Of a stretch of DNA of 44,047 bases, positions 42,109 through 44,047 are shown piece after piece. How positions within the stretch are numbered: the stretch's first letter is position 1; the number at the start of each line of letters is the position of its first letter. This stretch comes from Allofournierella massiliensis (GTDB lineage: Bacteria; Bacillota; Clostridia; Oscillospirales; Ruminococcaceae), in the NCBI RefSeq assembly GCF_021531255.1, contig NZ_JAFBIO010000014.1, positions 1 through 44,047 of the forward strand. The letters are read 5' to 3'. The notes beneath the pieces are model-generated. The model had not been told where the DNA came from, did not search any database, and saw only the letters and a program-made list of their open reading frames with translations. A program made the position numbers and the translations under genes.

Positions 42109-43170
42109 TTACTGCCAGGGGTTGGTAGCCCACAGATCCTTGTAGGACTGCTCGGTCTCCACAAACAGAGCCTTGCACTCCTCGTGATCCATGGTCATAA
42201 CGGGGATCTGCATCTCCTCGGCCTTGGCCACGACCGCAGGGTCGTTGGCAGCAGCCACGAAGCAGTCGCTCAGGTACTGGATGATGGCGGGATCGGTGCC
42301 AGCGGGGATACCCACAGAACGGCAGTTCACCTGCACGACATCATAGCCGCTCTCCTGGTAGGTGGGGATGTCGGGGTAGAACTCGCTGCGTTCCTCGGCG
42401 CCGGTGGCCAGGTACTTGATGGAGCCCTCGTCCACGAAGGTCTTGCCGTCGGAAACGTTCAGGCAGAAAGCGTCGCAGTGGCCGCCGGAAACAGCGGTCA
42501 GAACGGCGGACTCACCGTCGAAGGGGATGACGTTGAACTCAACGCCGGCAGCATCTTCCAGCTGGGTCACAGCCAGACCCTCGGAAGTGGTCACAGAAGT
42601 AACGCCGATGGAAACACTGCCCGGCTTTTCCTTGGCAGCAGCGACCAGCTCTTCCAGGCTGTTGTACTTGCTGTTGGCAGCAACGCCGATGACGCCGGGG
42701 TCGGCCATCATGCCCATAACGTTGTCAACGCCCTCGGTGGAGTAGGGACGGCCGGAAGATACGCCGTTGATCAGAGCGGCAGTGGGGAAGAAGCCGATGG
42801 TGTAGCCATCGTTGGCAGCCTGAGCCAGAGCGGTCCAGCCCACGTCACCGGAAGCGCCTTCCTTGTACTCCACAACGATGGAGTGATCCCAGCCCTGCAT
42901 CTCACGGACCTTCTCGGCCAGCAGGCGGAAGTACACATCGTGGCTGGAGCCGGCGGCAAAAGCGCAGATGTAAGTAATGTCTTTCTCGGGGTAGCCCTCG
43001 GGGCGGCCGGAAGCGGCGTCGCCGCTGGTGGCAGCGGAGGCGGCAGTGCTGGAAGCAGCGGTGCTGGAAGCAGCAGTGCTGCTGGAGCTGGAACCACCGC
43101 AGGCAGCCAGAGACAGCGCCAGCGCCGCGGCCATGGACAGAGCCACAGCCTTCAGAACTTTCTTGCTCAT
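42109..43170 (-). CDS. tctC: Tripartite tricarboxylate transporter substrate-binding lipoprotein (TctC)
   Basis: The 353-aa protein starts with a lipoprotein signal (MSKKVLKAVALSMAAALALSL, lipobox LAAC, lipidated Cys24). A Ser/Ala/Thr-rich linker with repeated AASSTAAS units follows (residues about 26-52), then the TctC/Bug domain beginning YPEKDITYICAFAAGSSHDVYFRLLAEK. The beta-strand loops that hold carboxylate in Bug proteins are present (for example GASGDVGWTALAQA; GVTSVTTSEGLAV). The ligand cannot be read from sequence. The ATG follows GGAGGAAACAACTACT. It is first in tctC-tctB-tctA, with a promoter about 320 bases upstream. Confidence 0.95.
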   Translation of the reverse strand: MSKKVLKAVALSMAAALALSLAACGGSSSSSTAASSTAASSTAASAATSGDAASGRPEGYPEKDITYICAFAAGSSHDVYFRLLAEKVREMQGWDHSIVVEYKEGASGDVGWTALAQAANDGYTIGFFPTAALINGVSSGRPYSTEGVDNVMGMMADPGVIGVAANSKYNSLEELVAAAKEKPGSVSIGVTSVTTSEGLAVTQLEDAAGVEFNVIPFDGESAVLTAVSGGHCDAFCLNVSDGKTFVDEGSIKYLATGAEERSEFYPDIPTYQESGYDVVQVNCRSVGIPAGTDPAIIQYLSDCFVAAANDPAVVAKAEEMQIPVMTMDHEECKALFVETEQSYKDLWATNPWQ

Positions 43171-43485
43171 AGTAGTTGTTTCCTCCTTGATTGGTTGTTA
43201 TTCGAAACCGTACGCCGGTTTTGAAACATCACAAATCCAATGATTTTCCCTTATTCCCCAAAAATAGGCACAAAAAATACACCCATGGGTTTACAGGTAA
43301 AAAACACCGTCCCACAGATGCGCCAATCATCTGTTGCACAAAAGTATACAAACCGCACAGAACGCTTTTTCCCCCCGAACAAGCGCACCCGCCGCCAAGC
43401 AGGTGGACTCGCCGCAATACAGAGAAAGGAAACTCTGTCCACTTTGATACATATATGGGGGCTCTCAACTAACCCCGCTGGCTTA

Positions 43486-43514
43486 ATATTACCCCTCGTT
43501 CACATTTTTGTCAA
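43486..43514 (-). promoter_or_regulatory. Promoter of tctCBA with a roughly 310-nt leader
   Basis: TTGACA (43514-43509) and TAATAT (43491-43486) are 17 bases apart on the minus strand. The leader 43171-43480 is long but I see no known riboswitch in it; short open frames there lack ribosome sites. 43515-43738 is AT-rich with no recognisable gene. Confidence 0.72.
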
Positions 43515-43738
43515 CGTGATTTGAGTCCTTGTCACAATTTTTGTACAAGTTATCTTTTTTTTATTTTGTTTTTTGGCATTTTTGCCAGGTATAAAACAAC
43601 ATTTTTCTGCTTTTTTGGTTTGCAGATGTAAGCAGCAGCCCTTGTTTCCTTTTCTCTGTTTTGCGCACAATCTGTACTCATATAAAGAACACTCTCTGCC
43701 TTCTTTATATATATCTTTCTTTATATATAGTAAGGAAA

Positions 43739-43779
43739 CACCCCCAAAAGCTTGCAACAGCTTTTGGGGGTGCTTTTTT
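43739..43779. terminator. Hairpin terminator between the second tctA copy and the tctC promoter
   Basis: A 14-bp stem (43739-43752 with 43759-43772) with a 6-nt loop is followed by T6 on the plus strand. On the minus strand the tail is GTTTCC, weaker. It lies just after the end of the second tctA copy. Confidence 0.75.
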
Positions 43780-44047
43780 CAAAAGGAAACGCTTACCGGC
43801 TGGCGGCAGACGTTCTTAGACCGTGGGGGTCTCGCTCTTCTTGTTCTTCTTGCTGGGCAGGAAGGGCCAGATGGGCATGAACAGGTCAATGGCCAGCAGG
43901 GCCAGAGCAGGGGATGAGCCCAGTAGCCCACGAAGTCGTTCTTCATCAGCATCCAGGCACGGCGCCAGCTGATCTTGCACTGGCCGCCCAGAACGAAAGC
44001 CAGAACGAAGGGAGCCATGGGGATGTTGGCCTTGCTCATGTAGTAAC
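43779..44047 (-). CDS. tctA: Second TctA copy, C-terminal end only, with frameshifted tail (continues beyond window)
   Basis: Bases 43816-44047 match 39949-40181, the 3' end of the complete tctA, with only three substitutions and one missing G (in GAGCAGG, near 43906, versus GAGGCAGG). One substitution changes Glu to Lys in GGQCEISWRRAW. The deletion shifts the frame after FVGYWAHPL, so the last 30 or so residues are replaced by an unrelated Cys/Pro/Arg-rich tail ending at 43779, past the original stop position. Sequence similarity stops exactly at the original stop codon. The gene enters from the right edge. It may be a paralogue with a damaged tail, a decaying duplicate or an assembly artefact at a repeat. 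Confidence 0.75.
   Translation of the reverse strand, partial: YYMSKANIPMAPFVLAFVLGGQCKISWRRAWMLMKNDFVGYWAHPLLWPCWPLTCSCPSGPSCPARRTRRARPPRSKNVCRQPVSVSF

Overview
The window looks like chromosomal DNA of a GC-rich member of the Clostridia, most likely Oscillospiraceae/Ruminococcaceae of the Faecalibacterium-Subdoligranulum-Gemmiger type. This placement is inference from gene content, not a database match. The Bacillota signs are a CIRCE-controlled hrcA-grpE-dnaK-dnaJ operon, a T-box leader, a tandem glycine riboswitch, spoVT, a ywiB-like gene before argS, and an sdpRI-type autorepressor operon. Almost every gene has a clear Shine-Dalgarno site, and hairpin terminators separate most transcription units. 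I found no tRNA, rRNA, CRISPR array, phage or IS element.

Layout. 1-4.7 kb: end of recG, a metallophosphoesterase, a D-Ala-D-Ala carboxypeptidase and nicotinate phosphoribosyltransferase. 4.8-8.5 kb (minus): rpmG-secE-nusG-rplK-rplA-rplJ-rplL, with promoters before rpmG and before the rplJ leader. 8.7-13.1 kb (plus): ddl-murI (peptidoglycan precursors), a DUF1934 gene and argS. 13.1-14.5 kb holds no protein gene. It carries two tandem diverged copies of a roughly 510-nt structured RNA, each with its own near-identical promoter and intrinsic terminator. 14.7-19.7 kb (minus): galE, a small Cys-rich protein, ppk and L-asparaginase. 19.8-25.2 kb (plus): a T-box leader, then aspS fused in frame to gatC, then gatA and gatB, which is the indirect route to Asn-tRNA. 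25.3-26.2 kb: a MATE efflux gene broken by an internal deletion. 26.3-29.3 kb (minus): diaminopropionate ammonia-lyase, then an sdpR-sdpI-yhfC operon with two palindromic operators. 29.4-34.3 kb (minus): the heat-shock operon. 34.5-38.6 kb (minus): spoVT, a C_GCAxxG_C_C protein, an alanine-glyoxylate-type aminotransferase behind a tandem glycine riboswitch, a glyoxalase-fold protein and an MBL-fold hydrolase. 38.7-43.5 kb (minus): a 4-hydroxy-2-oxoglutarate aldolase-like enzyme and a tctC-tctB-tctA tripartite tricarboxylate transporter. The last 232 bases are the 3' end of a second, almost identical tctA with a 1-base deletion.

How parts work together. The aspS-gatC fusion covalently joins the synthetase that makes Asp-tRNA(Asn) to the amidotransferase that converts it to Asn-tRNA(Asn). 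The T-box in front appears to read tRNA(Asn), and an asparaginase is transcribed divergently from it. The aldolase (releases glyoxylate and pyruvate), the glycine-sensed aminotransferase (interconverts glyoxylate and glycine) and the TTT transporter suggest a carboxylate-uptake and glyoxylate-handling module. The most unexplained element is the tandem structured RNA pair between argS and galE.
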